From Mycobacteriales bacterium (GTDB taxonomy: Bacteria; Actinomycetota; Actinomycetes; DATLTS01), in contig DATLTS010000044.1 of the NCBI GenBank assembly GCA_035533475.1, positions 1 through 39,833 on the forward strand: DNA of 39,833 nt. Direction: 5' to 3'. A program made the position numbers and the translations under genes. Numbering within the stretch: the stretch's first letter is position 1; each line of letters begins with the position of its first letter. A model generated the notes under the pieces. It had not been told where the DNA came from. It worked only from the letters and a program-made list of their open reading frames with translations, and did not search any database. Positions 1 through 7,605 of this stretch are shown here, piece by piece.

Positions 1-76
1 GGGACAGCAGCGCCCCGATCCCGCCGGCGACCGCCTTGCCGGCGCCACCGAACAGCCAGGTCAGCAGCCAGCCCAT
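1..76 (-). CDS. Partial membrane protein, N-terminal end only (probable conjugation membrane protein)
   Basis: Only the first 25 codons are inside the window. They begin at an ATG at 76 whose bases overlap the TGA of the upstream DUF6112 gene (ATGA overlap), so translation is probably coupled. The visible N-terminus (MGWLLTWLFGGAGKAVAGG...) is hydrophobic and glycine-rich. In actinobacterial conjugative elements the gene after a DUF6112 gene is often a large multi-spanning VirB6/TrbL-like channel protein that starts with a similar MGWLL motif. That assignment is inference from context, since the rest of the protein lies off the left edge. Confidence 0.55.
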   Translation of the reverse strand, partial: MGWLLTWLFGGAGKAVAGGIGALLS

Positions 77-354
77 CAGTGCACCGTCCCGCCGATGCCG
101 AAGGCGAAGTTGACCAGTGCGACCGCCGCGCCGGCGATCAATGCGCCGACCGCCCCACCGAGGACCATCAGCCGACCGGAGCTGGCAGCGCCGTAGTGGC
201 CCGCCCGGCTACCCAGCCCCCACGAGGCGGCGCCAGCCAGGATCGCCAGTACGCAGGCGAGCAGCACCCACGTCATCAGCCCACCCACCATGGCGGCGAG
301 CTGGGTGGTGCCGGGCAAGTTCGAGTTCGGGTTGACGATGATGCCGGTGGGCAT
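76..354 (-). CDS. DUF6112-family small integral membrane protein (conjugation-associated)
   Basis: A 92-residue protein starting MPTGIIVNPNSNLPG, an opening typical of the DUF6112 family found in actinobacterial ICE transfer operons. It has two strong hydrophobic helices, roughly residues 20-45 and 60-88, separated by a short polar loop containing GSRAGHYG. Its small two-helix form resembles VirB2/VirC-like membrane components, but no biochemical role is established. It is the first gene of a leftward operon and overlaps the next gene by ATGA. A GGAGG ribosome-binding site sits just upstream of the ATG, directly after a perfect 10-bp hairpin, and a GGTGAAGT repeat pair lies about 50 nt upstream. 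The family call is confident. Participation in a transfer channel is inferred. Confidence 0.8.
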   Translation of the reverse strand: MPTGIIVNPNSNLPGTTQLAAMVGGLMTWVLLACVLAILAGAASWGLGSRAGHYGAASSGRLMVLGGAVGALIAGAAVALVNFAFGIGGTVH

Positions 355-364
355 GGCAGCCTCC

Positions 365-393
365 GCAGGTCGACGGTGAAGCGGTCGACCTGC
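365..393 (-). promoter_or_regulatory. Perfect 10-bp hairpin abutting the ribosome-binding site of the DUF6112 operon
   Basis: GCAGGTCGAC (365-374) and GTCGACCTGC (384-393) are exact reverse complements around a 9-nt loop. On the minus strand the 3' arm is followed at once by GGAGG and then the ATG at 354. The loop carries GCTTCACC, one mismatch from the element-wide ACTTCACC motif. It could fold in the mRNA leader and control ribosome access, or be a protein-binding palindrome. The symmetry is seen directly; the function is inferred. Confidence 0.5.
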
Positions 394-406
394 AGGCTGC
401 TCAGCT

Positions 407-477
407 ACTTCACCAAAACTTCACCGGCCAACGCCAGGACGAGAGGGGCGACCCGGCGGTGAAGTAGGCGGTGAACA
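407..477. promoter_or_regulatory. Element-wide operator/iteron locus A (two GGTGAAGT pairs)
   Basis: Positions 407-425 hold ACTTCACC-AAA-ACTTCACC (repeat period 11 bp), which reads GGTGAAGT toward the leftward operon at 354. Positions 458-477 hold GGTGAAGT-AGGC-GGTGAACA (period 12 bp), which faces right. The same two arrangements recur at three other promoter regions in this window. The facing-right pair ends 22 nt before an ATG at 500 that opens only a 16-codon frame, so a divergent gene may once have stood here. Regulator identity is unknown. Confidence 0.6.
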
Positions 478-499
478 CGGAGCAAGCGCGCAACTTGCC

Positions 500-550
500 A
501 TGGCGGATCAGTCCGATGCCCGAGGTCGCTCAAGAGCACGGCTTCGGTGA
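500..550 (+). pseudogene. Possible remnant of a divergent gene start (16 codons)
   Basis: An ATG at 500 in the context GCCATGGCG opens a 16-codon frame (MADQSDARGRS...) that ends in TGA at 548-550. It lies 22 nt after the 12-bp-period operator pair. Two full genes elsewhere in the window (14,028 and 17,329) begin in a GCCATG context 20 nt after the same kind of pair. By that analogy this may be the surviving 5' end of a lost gene. The peptide itself is unremarkable, so the call rests on the spacing alone. Confidence 0.2.
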
Positions 551-911
551 GCGGCTCGGTCTGGGAGAGCAGAGCGCAGGCGGACGCAACGTGGGCTCCA
601 TCCGACCGATCAACGCACACACCGGCGCTCAGGTCGACGAACAGAGCTGGCAGTGATGCAGCATTCCGAAGGAACAGCCACCACGCGGGGAACGGCCTCC
701 GGATCGCCGCCTCTGTGCCGGTCGTGGCCTGCTACGCGGGCGCGGTCGGAGAGCGCCGATCACCCAGTTCGGCGGCGTGCCGTGGCCACCGCGGAGACGT
801 CGAGAGGATCCGCGCTCGCATGCTGGAGCAAGCACCTCGGGCCGCCCCGAAGGGGGATCCGTTTCCGGTGATCATCAGCTCGGCCGGGGGGCTCTCTGCC
901 AGAGTTGGGTC
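551..911. other. Non-coding or eroded stretch, nothing recognised
   Basis: Several overlapping open frames cross this stretch on both strands, but they are arginine/serine/proline-rich out-of-frame readings with no recognisable family. No tRNA, repeat or clear promoter was found. It may be debris of the gene whose start is suggested at 500. Confidence 0.4.
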
Positions 912-1340
912 ATGGCCACAACGAGCTTCGGCTACGACGGTGACGGCGGCCTCGGCGATCGGCTACTCGCAGCCGTGCTACGCGGTGAGAAGACGGCGAC
1001 GTCGTCGCTGGCCGTCGAGTACCTCTCCGGCGAATCGCTGCCGCGGGTCGGCCAGCAGTCCGAGCTGGTTGACCACGCCGGCCGAAGGCATGGGATGATC
1101 GAGACGACACGAGTCCGGATCATCCCGCTCGACGCAGTCGGTGACGATGTGGCGAGGGATGAGGGCGAGGGCTTCGCCGACGCGGTCGAGTGGCGCCGGG
1201 CTCATGAAGCGTTCTGGGGCGAGACCATAGAGATGATCCGCGCCGACGCCGGTGACTCCACCTGGGAGCTGCGAGACAGCGAGCCGGTCGTGGTGGAGTG
1301 GTTCCGCCTCCTCGACGACCAAGGGCCCACGACGGGCTGA
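912..1340 (+). CDS. ASCH-domain protein
   Basis: A 142-residue protein starting MATTSFGYDGDGGLGD. The pattern LRGEKTATSSLAVEYLSGE near residues 22-40, then G-x-x-S-E-L-V-D and VRIIPLDAVGDDVARDEGEGF, and finally W-R-x-A-H-E-x-F-W, is the ASCH (PUA-related beta-barrel) signature. Family members bind or process nucleic acid or nucleotides; some are RNases and one type is an amidohydrolase acting on N4-acetylcytidine. No specific substrate can be named here. I chose the ATG at 912 because the conserved domain begins within 20 residues of it, and longer readings upstream are low-complexity. It stands alone, convergent with the S66 peptidase gene, and is probably cargo of the element. Confidence 0.75.
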   Translation: MATTSFGYDGDGGLGDRLLAAVLRGEKTATSSLAVEYLSGESLPRVGQQSELVDHAGRRHGMIETTRVRIIPLDAVGDDVARDEGEGFADAVEWRRAHEAFWGETIEMIRADAGDSTWELRDSEPVVVEWFRLLDDQGPTTG

Positions 1341-1432
1341 CGCCGCGTCGTACGAGGATCCGTAACCGCAGCTGCCGCCGTTGTCGTGGCTTGTCTCGGG
1401 CTGGCGAGGGGGTGCGAGGAGTGCTGTGGGCT

Positions 1433-2482
1433 TCAGGAGTAGTCGGCCCAGATCCTGCGCTCGGTGCCGTCGACGGTGACCTCGCCACCGTAAGGTAGGA
1501 GCCACTGGGGCCGGGTGTGCCCGAAGGGCACCCCGACGCAGACGACCGCATCGGAGTTGTAGCGGCCGACGACGTCGATAGCGACGTCGCGCTGAGCAGA
1601 GCGGTAGTCCGTGCGTTCTGCGGCGGACGGCTGCTTGTCAAAACTCGACGCAGGTGGACGTGCCACGAGCAGGGCGCCGGCAGCGGCGAGCAGTCCCCGC
1701 TCACCGAGGGACCGCAGGATCCACCCGAACTCCCGGGCCGGGATGATCTCCTCGCTGGTTTCCAGGATCAGCACCGCGCCGTCGAGCACCGCGGGGTCTG
1801 GCGGGAAGCGCCCAGTTGCGAGGATCCACTGGAGGACCTCGACGCAGCCACCCCAGGTTCGGCCGGTCACGGTGCGAGCGGGACCGCCCCACGCCCAGGC
1901 TTCGGTGGTTTCGCGCTCGCCGTACTCGCTGAGCGCGGCGGGGTCGGTCCAGTCCTTGCCGAAATCTTCGGACTCGCCCGGGTCGGTGACCTCGAGGCGC
2001 TCGCCGGTCAGCAAGGCCGCGCGGAGCGAGGCACTGTGGCAGGCGTCGACCGCTGGGCCGGGACCCAGCTGGACCTGCGTCGAGCCGCCGTGGAAGCTGG
2101 CGATGCCGTGGGTCCACAGCCACGACAGCAGATTGCTGTTGTCGCTGTAGCCGCAGAACGGCTTGGGGTCCGCCCCCACGGGGCCGGGGTCGAGGTGCGC
2201 CACGACCTGGATCTGGTCCTCCCCACCGATCGTCGCGACCACGGCGCGAATCTCCGGGTCGGCGAACGCAGCGTTCAGGTCAGCCGCACGCTGCCGCGGG
2301 CTGGCGCCGACCTGGCGGGTGGTCGGGTACTCGACCGGGACGAGGCCGGTGATCTCGCTCAGGCGCCGCATCGCCTGCTCGTGAACCACCGGTGCCACGC
2401 CCGGAGCAGCGAACGACGGCGAGACCACCGCTACTTTCTCACCACGACGGGCCTTCGGCGGGTGCATGAGCTCGGGGACCAT
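1433..2482 (-). CDS. S66-family serine peptidase (LD-carboxypeptidase / MccF-like)
   Basis: A 349-residue protein matching the S66 family in length and layout. The N-terminus (RRGEKVAVVSPSFAAPG) is the typical family opening. IRAVVATIGGEDQIQVV precedes CGYSDNSNLLSW, where the GYSD serine is the family nucleophile. RTWGGCVEVLQWILATG and LILETSEE follow, and VCVGVPFGHTRPQWLLPYG carries the expected catalytic histidine. S66 enzymes cleave L,D bonds in murein tetrapeptides; the MccF branch hydrolyses microcin C and related aminoacyl-nucleotide toxins and so gives immunity. The absence of neighbouring cell-wall genes makes the MccF-like branch plausible but unproven. The start at 2482 (ATG) is chosen; an in-frame ATG at 2467 is an alternative. 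It is convergent with the ASCH gene. Confidence 0.85.
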   Translation of the reverse strand: MVPELMHPPKARRGEKVAVVSPSFAAPGVAPVVHEQAMRRLSEITGLVPVEYPTTRQVGASPRQRAADLNAAFADPEIRAVVATIGGEDQIQVVAHLDPGPVGADPKPFCGYSDNSNLLSWLWTHGIASFHGGSTQVQLGPGPAVDACHSASLRAALLTGERLEVTDPGESEDFGKDWTDPAALSEYGERETTEAWAWGGPARTVTGRTWGGCVEVLQWILATGRFPPDPAVLDGAVLILETSEEIIPAREFGWILRSLGERGLLAAAGALLVARPPASSFDKQPSAAERTDYRSAQRDVAIDVVGRYNSDAVVCVGVPFGHTRPQWLLPYGGEVTVDGTERRIWADYS

Positions 2483-3075
2483 ACGTCCATCCGATCAGGA
2501 CCGCACGGCTCCGGCAAGCGCGTTTCCCCCGCCCCGCGTCCAGCCTTCGGTCGGTGAAGGTCAAGTTTGCCCACGCCCTGGACAACTGCGACCGACCACC
2601 CGTGTCCGTGCCGCATGACGAACGGCCTACGGGAACGCCTGGTGGCAGAAGGTTCCCAAGAGCAGGTGTCCCGTATACCCCGCCCGAGAAGAAGCCCGGA
2701 GACCCCCCGCTATGCGGGGCACGCCCGGAAGCCTCCTCGACCGAGTGCAGGGGTGTTGCACGCAGCCCTGCGGCACCTCTCCTCACGGACGAGCCGCTTG
2801 CTGGGATTAGCACTGCCGGATTGGCCGGGCGGTGCGCTCGTCGAGCGAGCAACCACAGATCGCCCGCGGCCTCGCACCCGCTCCGAGCGACGGATCGCGT
2901 GTGTCCTTACCTAACCTCCGCATCGATACGGCCCTCTCCCGGACCGACCATAGCCGTCTACTACACGCCGGGTCGAAGGGTTCAGCGACGGTGCTCTTCG
3001 AACGCGAGGGTGCCCGCGCATGGCCTTGTCGGACCGAGCCGACGCCTACTGCGGAGGAGACTTTCTGGTCTCGGG
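2483..3075. other. Intergenic region, no gene recognised
   Basis: About 590 bp between the start of the S66 gene and the end of the pilus operon. All open frames here are antisense or extension readings of the flanking genes. Short GC-rich inverted repeats occur (for example ccccgc-tat-gcgggg near 2704), but none has a clear terminator or riboswitch layout. No tRNA was found. Confidence 0.4.
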
Positions 3076-5970
3076 TCAGCCGGCTTGGCGGGCGGCGCAC
3101 CGCTGGGCGAGGGTGTGGAGCCGGTCGAGTTCGCGGTCGGTGTCGGGATGCACCCGGTCAGCCAGATCGGCTTCGTCTTCGATGACGGTGTGAAGCTGTT
3201 TGGCGTAGATCTGCACCATGCCGGGTCGGCCGGCTTCGGCGGCGGCGGTTGCAGCCAGCAGGTACAGCGATTCCTCGTACGGGTTGACCTTGATGCCGGC
3301 GGCGGCGGCTGTTTCGGCGGCCGGGTAGTCGCCGTGGGCGAGGTCGGTTTCGGCGAGGTCACGGGCCAGGTCGGCGGCGGCGGAGCAGATTTCGGAGACG
3401 TGGTTTTCGGCGTAGATCCATTCGCAGCGGCGCCCCAGCCCGTCGAAGGGGCGGCCGCGCAGCAGGGCCAGCGCGGCCCGCTTTTGGCTGGGGTCACCGG
3501 CGGCCAACGTTTGGAAGCGTTGCCAGTCGCTGCCGATCGTCGGGTCGAGCCGGTGAACGGGGCCTTTGCTGATGGCGGCGTCGAGCAGCGCCCGGGCTTC
3601 GGCGAGTCGCTGGCTGACCACTTGGAGGTGGTAGGGCTTGTCCGGCCACAGCGCGGTGGACAGTTTTTCGGAGTCGACGCCGGAGCGGTGTAGGGCGAGG
3701 TAGACGATGAGTTCGAGCACCTTGAGCCGCCGTGGTGCGGGCGCACCGAGCAGCTCGACGGGGCCGAGGATGCAGACTTCGATGCCGGTCGCGGATTCGG
3801 CGGCTGGTGCCTGGTCACGGGCCTGTTGGTAGGTCGGGTCGTCGGCCGGCACGTCCGGCGGGGTCAGCTCGATCACCCGGGCCTGGACTGCCTGCCCGCG
3901 GGTGCCGCTGGTCGCCGCCGGGGTCGGCTCGCTTGGGTGCGGCGCGGGGACCGCGGGGTCGGCGAGGGGGACCCGGACCGCGGCCAGTGTGTCGGCGAGG
4001 GTCGCGAGTTCACCCGGCTCGGCCCGGACGGGGGTCAGCTCCCCGAGCCCGGGGACCCTGAGCAGTCCGCTGGCCTCGTCGAGCTGGCAGGCTTCGGCGT
4101 CGGGGTGCGCACCGAGCAGCACCGCGAGCAGGGGGCTGGCCGGGTCGCGGCCGGCCACGGCCAACTCGTCCGGCAGGGCGTCGGCGGAGATGCCGGCGAG
4201 CAGCAGCAGCGGGGTGGTGGCGTCGCCGGCGGCGCGGGCCGCGGCCACGGTGGGGGTGTCCGAGTCGGCGAGTTCGGCGCGGACCCGGTCGGCGTAACGG
4301 ACGAGCTGGGTGAGGTTGTCGGGGTCGGGGTCGACGGTGTCGAGCCGGTCGATCCCAGGCAGCTGCGGCAGCAGGCCGTGGGCGGTGTGCACGTGGGCCA
4401 GCGCGGCCCACGGAGCCCCGGTGAGTCCGAGAGCGATGCCGGCCGCGATCGGCGCGGTCTGCTCGATGGGGCCGGTCAGCGCGAGCAGGCCGACGGCTTC
4501 CAGGTTGAGGAAGACGTCGGTGTTGTCGAGTCGGCCGATCGGGGCGAGTGCGGGCGCGGGATCCGGGTCGGCCTCGATGGCGTAGGTGAACGGCCCGGCC
4601 TCGGCCGGTAACCGCCACCGGCCGGGCGCCGGTTCGGTGAACGGCGCTGGTGGCGGGACAGCCGGGTCGGTGAACAGGATGTCGATGGCGCCGTCCGGTT
4701 GGGCGAGCACCGCCCGGACGGTGGTTCCGTGGGGGGCTTGGGCGGCGGCGAGTCGCACCGCCTGGCGGACCCGGTCAGCTACCGGCTCGAGCTGGTCGGC
4801 GGCCCGGCGGATCGCGGCCGCCGCTGGTGGCTGGGGGCGGGGCCGGCGGTCGCGCCGGCGATGGTGCTGGGCGCTGACCGCGGCCCGGCGCAGGGTGGCG
4901 GCGGCCGCGGCCAATCCGAGTCCGAGACCGACCCCGAGGCCGACGCCGGCCGGGGTGATCGGGGCTGCCGGCTCAACTGCCCGGCCCGGTGGCGTCGAAC
5001 GGGGGTGCCCGTCGGTCGGGGACAGCACCGGCGCCTCGCCGCTGACCGACGGTTCTCGTGTGGGGGCGGGGGGGACGGATCGGGGTGCGCTGTGGTCGGG
5101 GGCGACTGGTCGCGGTTGGCCCTGGCGAGGGATTACCGGCGGGACGTCAGCGTCGGCGGGCAGTCTGGTCGCGTCGGCGGGCAGCAGCAGCACCCAGGCG
5201 GGGCGGATCAGGTTGGCCCGGGTCAGTCGCCCGCCGTCGGGTTGGAGCCGGCCTTCGTTCAACTGGTAGATCTCGCGCCAGCGCTGCCCGTCGCCGAGAT
5301 GACGTTCGGCGATGTCCCACAGGTTGTCGTGCCACCGGCCGTCCGGCGGGGCCACCACGTACACCCGCAGGTCCGCCGACTCAGGCAGCAATGCCGACCG
5401 TGAAACGCTGGCCTGCCGGCCCGGGTCGGCGGTCGGCGGGACCAGGCATTCGGCCGGACTGGTCGGGCGCGGTGGCTGCTCGGGACGGACGGCGGCCAGC
5501 GCCGTGGTGTACGCGGCGGGCGCGGCGGCCCGGGTGAGCACCACCGCAGAAACGGCGTGGCCGGTCACGGTCAGGGTTGGGCCGGCGCCGAGGGCGATCA
5601 GCACGCTGACCACCAGCTGGTGCGCGAGTCGCTGGCTGGCCCCGCCGAGGGGAATCCGCCGGGCGGGTCGATCGGACAGTTCGGCCCGCACCTCTGCCGC
5701 CACGCACACCAACAGGTGCGCCCAGGCCAGCCAACCCAGGATCGTGACGAACTTCAGCACGGTGCCGGCGGCCAGCGGCGCGGTCAGCCCGTGCCCCAGC
5801 CCGGCCAGCGTCGGCCAGCTGTGCGGGCCCGGCCAGCCGACCAGCAGGATCAGGGCAACCGGCGGACCGGCGAGCAGCACGAGCAGCGCGAGCGCGGCGC
5901 CCAGCCCGGTCGCCTGCCGGGAGATCGGCCGGGCGCGCGCCGTCGAGGCGGGGGCGGGGCGGCGGGTCAT
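3076..5970 (-). CDS. LysM and BTAD-domain membrane protein, last gene of the pilus operon
   Basis: A 964-residue protein. Residues about 20-48, 60-95 and 120-150 form hydrophobic segments. A LysM-type module follows (about 202-264: VYVVAPPDGRWHDNLWDIAERHLGD..., with W-x-x-I-Y and a closing WVLLLP). Next come a proline-rich linker and a further hydrophobic glycine-rich stretch. The C-terminal 220 residues are a winged-helix plus bacterial transcriptional activation (BTAD) repeat domain, with IEVCILGPVELLG and VLELIVYLALHRSGVDSEKLSTALWPD. BTAD domains are known from SARP regulators; LysM binds peptidoglycan. A wall-sensing signalling protein is inferred. The ATG at 5970 overlaps the preceding stop (ATGA); the open frame extends further upstream only through out-of-frame readings of the TadG-like gene. 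Confidence 0.75.
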   Translation of the reverse strand: MTRRPAPASTARARPISRQATGLGAALALLVLLAGPPVALILLVGWPGPHSWPTLAGLGHGLTAPLAAGTVLKFVTILGWLAWAHLLVCVAAEVRAELSDRPARRIPLGGASQRLAHQLVVSVLIALGAGPTLTVTGHAVSAVVLTRAAAPAAYTTALAAVRPEQPPRPTSPAECLVPPTADPGRQASVSRSALLPESADLRVYVVAPPDGRWHDNLWDIAERHLGDGQRWREIYQLNEGRLQPDGGRLTRANLIRPAWVLLLPADATRLPADADVPPVIPRQGQPRPVAPDHSAPRSVPPAPTREPSVSGEAPVLSPTDGHPRSTPPGRAVEPAAPITPAGVGLGVGLGLGLAAAAATLRRAAVSAQHHRRRDRRPRPQPPAAAAIRRAADQLEPVADRVRQAVRLAAAQAPHGTTVRAVLAQPDGAIDILFTDPAVPPPAPFTEPAPGRWRLPAEAGPFTYAIEADPDPAPALAPIGRLDNTDVFLNLEAVGLLALTGPIEQTAPIAAGIALGLTGAPWAALAHVHTAHGLLPQLPGIDRLDTVDPDPDNLTQLVRYADRVRAELADSDTPTVAAARAAGDATTPLLLLAGISADALPDELAVAGRDPASPLLAVLLGAHPDAEACQLDEASGLLRVPGLGELTPVRAEPGELATLADTLAAVRVPLADPAVPAPHPSEPTPAATSGTRGQAVQARVIELTPPDVPADDPTYQQARDQAPAAESATGIEVCILGPVELLGAPAPRRLKVLELIVYLALHRSGVDSEKLSTALWPDKPYHLQVVSQRLAEARALLDAAISKGPVHRLDPTIGSDWQRFQTLAAGDPSQKRAALALLRGRPFDGLGRRCEWIYAENHVSEICSAAADLARDLAETDLAHGDYPAAETAAAAGIKVNPYEESLYLLAATAAAEAGRPGMVQIYAKQLHTVIEDEADLADRVHPDTDRELDRLHTLAQRCAARQAG

Positions 5971-6419
5971 GGGCCTGTCCCGGTGAGCACCCCACGCTCC
6001 GGGTGGGCGGTGGCCGCCCCTCGGGTGACGAAGGTGTCGTATCCGATCAAACCCAGCAGCACGGTCGCGGTGTGGGTGGTGACGGTCACTGTGACCCCGT
6101 CCCCGGTGACCGTCGCCTGGCAGCCGTCGGCGGGTTCGGCAGCGGCCACGAAAGCGCAGGCGGCCACCCGTGCCGCCGGGGCGTCGATCCGGTCGATGCC
6201 GGTGGACCGGTACGCGGACAAGTCGAGCTGGTCGGCGCCGGCCCGGGCGGCCTGCCCGGCGAGGTCGGCGGCGTGCTGACGGGCGGTGATCGCCCGGCCG
6301 CCGTCGATGACCAGCCCGGCGAGGGCGAACAGGCCCAGCGCCAACCCGACGGTGAGGACCGCGACCATGCCGTCGTCGCCGGCACACCGCCACCGCCGCC
6401 TGTCGCATTGGGCTGTCAT
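5967..6419 (-). CDS. TadG-like pilus assembly protein
   Basis: A 150-residue protein with one N-terminal transmembrane helix (about residues 15-38: GMVAVLTVGLALGLFALAGLVIDGG) that ends in the motif VIDGGRAITARQHAADLAGQAAR, typical of TadG/TadE-like minor pilus proteins. A secreted beta-rich tail with two cysteines (CAF and DGCQ) probably forms a disulphide. It overlaps the upstream TadE gene by 4 bp (6416-6419) and the LysM-BTAD gene by 4 bp. In Tad systems such proteins act as minor pilins or assembly adaptors at the outer face of the membrane; the exact role is not visible. Confidence 0.75.
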   Translation of the reverse strand: MTAQCDRRRWRCAGDDGMVAVLTVGLALGLFALAGLVIDGGRAITARQHAADLAGQAARAGADQLDLSAYRSTGIDRIDAPAARVAACAFVAAAEPADGCQATVTGDGVTVTVTTHTATVLLGLIGYDTFVTRGAATAHPERGVLTGTGP

Positions 6420-6835
6420 GGCAGCCCCCGGTAGATCTCGATGGGTGCAGCCATGGTCGCGGTCAACGTCTTGTGCCCGGGCAGCCCGGTTCCGGTCAGC
6501 CCCGACAGATCTGCGGTGCAGGCCACGCTGACCCGGACCAACCCGCCGGGACGGAACAAGGTGGTGTCCACGGACACGGCCAGCTGGGTGCAGTTCATCT
6601 GCTGACCGGTCAGATCGGCGGTGGCCGCGGTCCGGGCGGCGGCCACCGCGGCGGCCGGGGAGTCGGTCAGGCTGGCCGCCCGGGCGGCGTCGCTGGCCGC
6701 GCCTTGCACCAGAGCGTCGGCGCCGGCGATCCGGCCGGCCCCGACGACGAACAGCAATACCAGCATGAGCACTGGGGCGAGCAGCACGAACTCGACGGCC
6801 ACCGACCCGCCGTCCGCAGCTGCCCGCCGGTTCAC
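6416..6835 (-). CDS. TadE-family pseudopilin-like protein (second copy)
   Basis: A 139-residue protein with the hallmark TadE N-terminus: a short basic leader, then GGSVAVEFVLLAPVLMLVLLFVVGAGRI (about residues 9-36). The glutamate in VEF is the conserved position within the hydrophobic helix. The mature part holds paired cysteines (MNCTQ and VACTAD). The start is GTG at 6835, overlapping the preceding stop by 4 bp. TadE proteins are minor pseudopilins needed for Tad/Flp pilus biogenesis. The tandem TadE arrangement is common in actinobacterial tad clusters. Confidence 0.85.
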   Translation of the reverse strand: MNRRAAADGGSVAVEFVLLAPVLMLVLLFVVGAGRIAGADALVQGAASDAARAASLTDSPAAAVAAARTAATADLTGQQMNCTQLAVSVDTTLFRPGGLVRVSVACTADLSGLTGTGLPGHKTLTATMAAPIEIYRGLP

Positions 6836-7302
6836 GACACACCACCGGGAGGGCTAGCCCCGGCGGGCGCCGAACCCGCGGTGGTGCCGGGGACATCGGG
6901 GTGGAACTGCTCGATCGGCCCGGTGGCCACCGCCCGGATGGTCAACGCCAGCCCGGGGATGATGCTGACTGCCCGGCCGGTGACGATCACGGTGGCGGTG
7001 GTCGTGGTGAGGCTGACCGCGAAGCTTGGGGCGGTGACCAGGTCGGGGCCGAGGGAGTGCACGTAGCCGAGCCCGGCGGTGCTCGCCTGGCTGTCCACGA
7101 GGCTGAGGCTGGTGGCAGAGCGGACGGTCCGGTCGGCCTGCTCGACGGCGGCGAGCAGCACCTGACGGGCGTAGTAGTACAGGGCGGCTTGCACCACCAG
7201 GAAGACGACCAGCATCAGCACCGGGGCGAGCAGCACCAGCTCCACCGGGGAGCTTCCCCGCTCCCCGGTCCGCCAGCGGCGAGGGGGCGTGCGCACGGTC
7301 AT
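6832..7302 (-). CDS. TadE-family pseudopilin-like protein (first copy)
   Basis: A 156-residue protein. After a basic leader (MTVRTPPRRWRTGERGS) comes SPVELVLLAPVLMLVVFLVVQAALYYYARQV, the classic TadE helix with its conserved glutamate at about residue 21. The tail ends in a serine/proline/glycine-rich segment (PGTTAGSAPAGASPPGG) that may be an extracellular linker. It starts at ATG 7302 and overlaps the next TadE gene by GTGA. The role is the same as for its neighbour. The two copies differ in their distal halves, so they are likely distinct minor pilins. Confidence 0.85.
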   Translation of the reverse strand: MTVRTPPRRWRTGERGSSPVELVLLAPVLMLVVFLVVQAALYYYARQVLLAAVEQADRTVRSATSLSLVDSQASTAGLGYVHSLGPDLVTAPSFAVSLTTTTATVIVTGRAVSIIPGLALTIRAVATGPIEQFHPDVPGTTAGSAPAGASPPGGVS

Positions 7303-7327
7303 GGTCGGTGTCGTCGTGACGTGTGTG

Positions 7328-7582
7328 CTACGGGGTGTTGAGGTTGATCTGGTGGGCTTTCTGGGTGACCTTCGCGTAGATCAGGGTGCCGACACCGATC
7401 GCCATCGCCGCGCCGATGGTCACGATGATCACCCACTGGATGGTGTCGCCACGGTCGGTTCCGCCGGTACGGACCCGGTTCCGCACCGTGGTGAACAGCG
7501 CGGTGAGCACGGCCAGTTCGGGGGCCAGCACCGCCAGCAGCGGTGCGGCGAGGCGGGTTGGGCTGGTGGGTCGGTAGGTCAT
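7328..7582 (-). CDS. Small membrane protein in the major-pilin position of the tad operon
   Basis: An 84-residue protein with a hydrophilic N-terminal half and one C-terminal transmembrane helix (TIQWVIIVTIGAAMAIGVGTLIYAKV). The ATG at 7582 is preceded by GCGGAGG at good spacing, which favours it over a GTG two codons upstream. Size, single helix and position between tadC and the tadE genes suggest a Flp-type pilin or pilin substitute. The canonical Flp cleavage motif (G followed by X4-E-Y) is not present, however: the helix starts GDTIQW. It may be an unusual pilin or another small assembly protein. Confidence 0.6.
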   Translation of the reverse strand: MTYRPTSPTRLAAPLLAVLAPELAVLTALFTTVRNRVRTGGTDRGDTIQWVIIVTIGAAMAIGVGTLIYAKVTQKAHQINLNTP

Positions 7583-7605
7583 GGGCACCTCCGCGGTTCG
7601 ATGGG

